DNA from: Paludibacteraceae bacterium
Lineage (GTDB): Bacteria; Bacteroidota; Bacteroidia; Bacteroidales; Paludibacteraceae
Assembly (NCBI GenBank): GCA_017451525.1
Contig: JAFTOD010000002.1
Location: 1-64,000, forward strand
DNA: 64,000 nt
Direction of reading: 5' to 3'
Made by a program: the position numbers and the translations under genes. The first letter of the stretch is position 1. Each line of letters opens with the position of its first letter. This document shows positions 63,701 to 64,000 of this stretch, in pieces. Under the pieces are notes generated by a model. It had not been told where the DNA came from. It saw only the letters and a program-made list of their open reading frames with translations, and did no database searches.

Positions 63701-64000
63701 GAGCGTTACAGTTTGTGTGCCTGTTGCTTTAGTAAAAGTTCCAACAGAAGTATATGTGCCGTTACTAGAAGTCGCTGTTTTTAGAGTAATACTTGTAATC
63801 TTACTCGTAGTAATTGCATCAATTGTAAGCGACACTTTCGTTATGGCAGCATCAATCTTGGCATTAGTAGTGATTGTGCCTGTTGAAGCAGCATTTTTAC
63901 TGCCCATTTTGATATATGACCAACCATTTTGATTGTTATTTGCATTAACAATATCCACCCTAAAACCATTGTATGTGGAATACCAAGAACTTGTGTAAGA
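57791..64000 (-). CDS. giant secreted repeat protein (Ig/fn3/InlB), 5' end outside window
   Basis: The reading frame is open to the window edge (SYTSSWYSTYNGF precedes the first in-window GTG), so the gene starts beyond 64000 and at least 2069 residues are visible. It is a string of modules: Thr/Ser-rich beta-sandwiches, a fibronectin-III-like domain (PTGLNVTNITSTSATLSWGE), and many Listeria-Bacteroides InlB-type repeats recognisable by GWT or GWS followed by TYYAVFA or LYAVYQ. A final domain (about the last 400 residues) carries AYDFAYYSQHKLSEVKLSP. It ends VRKVIYNDHLYILRDGNVYN, a short terminal motif frequent in Bacteroidales secreted proteins and perhaps a sorting signal. No catalytic motif is seen; adhesion or glycan binding is likely. 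It is probably co-transcribed with the M6 protease gene. Confidence 0.8.
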   Translation of the reverse strand, partial: SYTSSWYSTYNGFRVDIVNANNNQNGWSYIKMGSKNAASTGTITTNAKIDAAITKVSLTIDAITTSKITSITLKTATSSNGTYTSVGTFTKATGTQTVTLASPTANLFYKIEVVCTQGSSNGLITISQVDYYKSDVASTCTTNPTVSAGSNSSVTTTTATVSCSGGITSLGSAGCSIESYGFVYGTSSNPTISNTKEQVGTTYTTTGTAFTKELTGLTANTTYYVRPYATNGNGTAYGTQTNFKTLELPKYTVTLNAGSGTCAASVTEASAGAGVTLPTPTLDCGDWEFAGWKTTSAVTTETTTEPTLIAAGAYSPTSDITLYAVYQRTVTTSGGGGGGEATAEVSIADYATAHSWNNDTKYTSVTIDENITATASTGTNTGKYYTSGTNWRFYQTENATLTLSAATGCTIKTVKVTYSVSKTGVLTYNEDDVSSGTATTINATSATFGVGNTGGETNGQVRITAIEVIYTTSGGGSSSTTYYHSTPDCGSTEPSQLATPTGLNVTNITSTSATLSWGEVANASSYTVSVYGENDEVIAEYPGLTEITKTVSDLDPETNYLFGVVAVGDGITYTNSIQAVSDVFTTSAAASPATITLSQLGVTSTIDTYSVGDQYTLPTTSSQSCDGKQLVGWSTVEVAETDTKPTSNYYELGAEVTLAATQTFYAVFAAGSGGGGEGWTAVTSTSDLEAGATYAISSAATEGTYLSTWDGGNNFPGSTSIICPLILGGSAGAWTFQIADGGTYNDRFLTAASTTSNNYLKAVTTADAYSVFSISFDAINKNAVITCTGKASRNILRYNANSGSPIFACYTSGQSATYLQKYATGGGGYTAYSTSCIPTYSITYDFADGDGGHCTDTRVEGGSDYTICDEAPTKDGNTFLHWSDGVNTYNPSDVIENVTTDITLTAVWQPNIYTVIWSNNGVETGVPYNHGDALVVPTAPASCDGVKEFVGWTTHSGYYHATTAPDDIFTTKTTPVTATATYYAVFATPGAGGTEFVLGESGTFKMYANVDGTNHYAQGGVSSSKLSSTTDILTASDYILTYADGSYTIKQGTNAIGHSSKTDLSTTASTWTISAGANGSWRITSDKDNSRALSYSAEANAFKAYATSNLTAGNETYFDIEFGSGSDAHSDYTTICQTVESIEIANYTTEFFVTDEFAFGGTVTAHFDEGEPQDVTALAHFSGYNMNEVGTYTVTVTYMGATATYEITVKPLDNAWVLTWNVSGKTNTGLGPRSVTKNSAIGTLPVPEVPVACAGKTFMGWTESNIVPSDGKGIVYITEETVPTKNTTYYAVFATINNFSTQAAIEDIESGSKVVIVAVASMDASGGAGQAISSRTISITSQGVIGLSGDEVSIFDETINTPHSTCIWTLTKEGGGIVFEQGGKYIRAVNNGYRRLLLETTKDYWTLSPVGGKDKTYHMQSGNTSHYVEWFDHTDSKYDEGERYIGFVPYLEANDNGDFDMQFYVTANKDGDADITDYTTGCAEYTITYYGFHGGYSTSCSSDGTIVLPVNSLHTVPNCGDVVKDHTNLGREFLNIWMTQPHGGHTFEPGDTFILTQDTTLYAQWKMETTSDVTTLPTDIEDLAGTDIYVYGGTTLNIQPGTTTINSLTLKGGLQADGSYKMPTVWVPEGATLVRNSNKINLDLIVNAKTYYPFAVPFATKNNQYVEYLDPVLAAASTYGTHFAIKTYDGARRAKVGEDKTNNWVRVLRDSTLQPGVGYIITALTYPDKDTATIRIPMTVPNTWFQNGEQAEVGTTVRNTIAVTAHAGAAATEHQRHAGWNFVANPYLTSFAGGNVANDGGLAYINGELIIEGGYEYTDEEVPYVTVPAYDFAYYSQHKLSEVKLSPEWSFFVQVGTGGTMNFTTAGRQQAPASIAARNAEERPVKMDVDLILSDNHNSDQTGIIICDRYSDAYEIGRDLEKLFGSAYNLSVYTLMEDNTPLAFQALAIRSSMQVIPVGYRAPEQGEYTFRLNEATSSIDLLNEQYEQLVLVDYQTGELTNLLYTDYTFYSERTQSNSRFAIYAVPRQNAPTDLPNAIGSDEEVRKVIYNDHLYILRDGNVYNGMGQKM

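Noticed and set aside
1-64000. tRNA genes
   Set aside because: I looked through the intergenic gaps for GTTCGA-type T-loops with matching acceptor stems and saw none convincing; a dedicated scan (tRNAscan-SE) could still find one.

Overview
The window comes from a Bacteroidales-type bacterium (phylum Bacteroidota), probably a gut or rumen lineage near Paludibacteraceae/Porphyromonadaceae. The evidence is internal. Almost every clear promoter has the Bacteroidota form (TTTG or TTG, about 20 bp, then TAnnTTTG). Shine-Dalgarno sites are rare. Secreted proteins carry type IX secretion (T9SS) C-terminal signals. The gene set includes glutamine synthetase III, the GGGtGRT/Fe-S scaffold pair, a six-gene Na+-NQR operon, an FISUMP protein, and a sugar MFS transporter with a ROK kinase. 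No species is assigned.

Layout. 1-2900: 5S rRNA with its terminator, then a TPR/HTH lipoprotein regulator and a small lipoprotein; this block is closed by a second copy of the 5S tail plus terminator. 3-11 kb: glnN, rmuC, a secreted glycosidase-like protein with a lipoprotein esterase, and the Fe-S scaffold/GGGtGRT pair followed by a stray copy of the nqrF 3' end. 11-20.9 kb: AT-rich accessory region with a small acidic protein, a RhuM-like protein, a two-gene NACHT NTPase + RelA/SpoT-domain operon (candidate anti-phage system), and a second TPR/HTH regulator divergent from an outer-membrane beta-barrel protein. 20.9-26.9 kb: nqrABCDEF, in which NqrC is an unusual three-part fusion. 27-32 kb: a 325-base leader with strong long-range RNA complementarity, a T9SS protein, a mosaic FISUMP protein, an AAA ATPase and a secreted repeat protein. 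32-46.7 kb: dipeptidyl peptidase, MFS + ROK kinase, polysaccharide deacetylase, Ig-like lipoprotein, PnuC, an Ntn-type amidase, yceD-rpmF-pseudouridine synthase, and three tandem SGNH esterases. 46.7-64 kb: a PHP/pseudo-esterase T9SS fusion, groES-groEL, and two giant secreted proteins (an M6 metalloprotease and an Ig/fn3/InlB repeat protein cut by the window edge).

Most genes are housekeeping or envelope functions: sodium-motive respiration, nitrogen assimilation, protein folding, glycan deacylation, peptide digestion and uptake. The parts that look new are the structured leader in front of the FISUMP pair, the NACHT-RelA/SpoT pair, the NqrC fusion, and intergenic micro-tandem arrays whose period is fixed within each locus (7, 9, 10 or 11 bp) while their sequence differs between loci. 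All functional assignments are by reading sequence and recalling families; no search was run.
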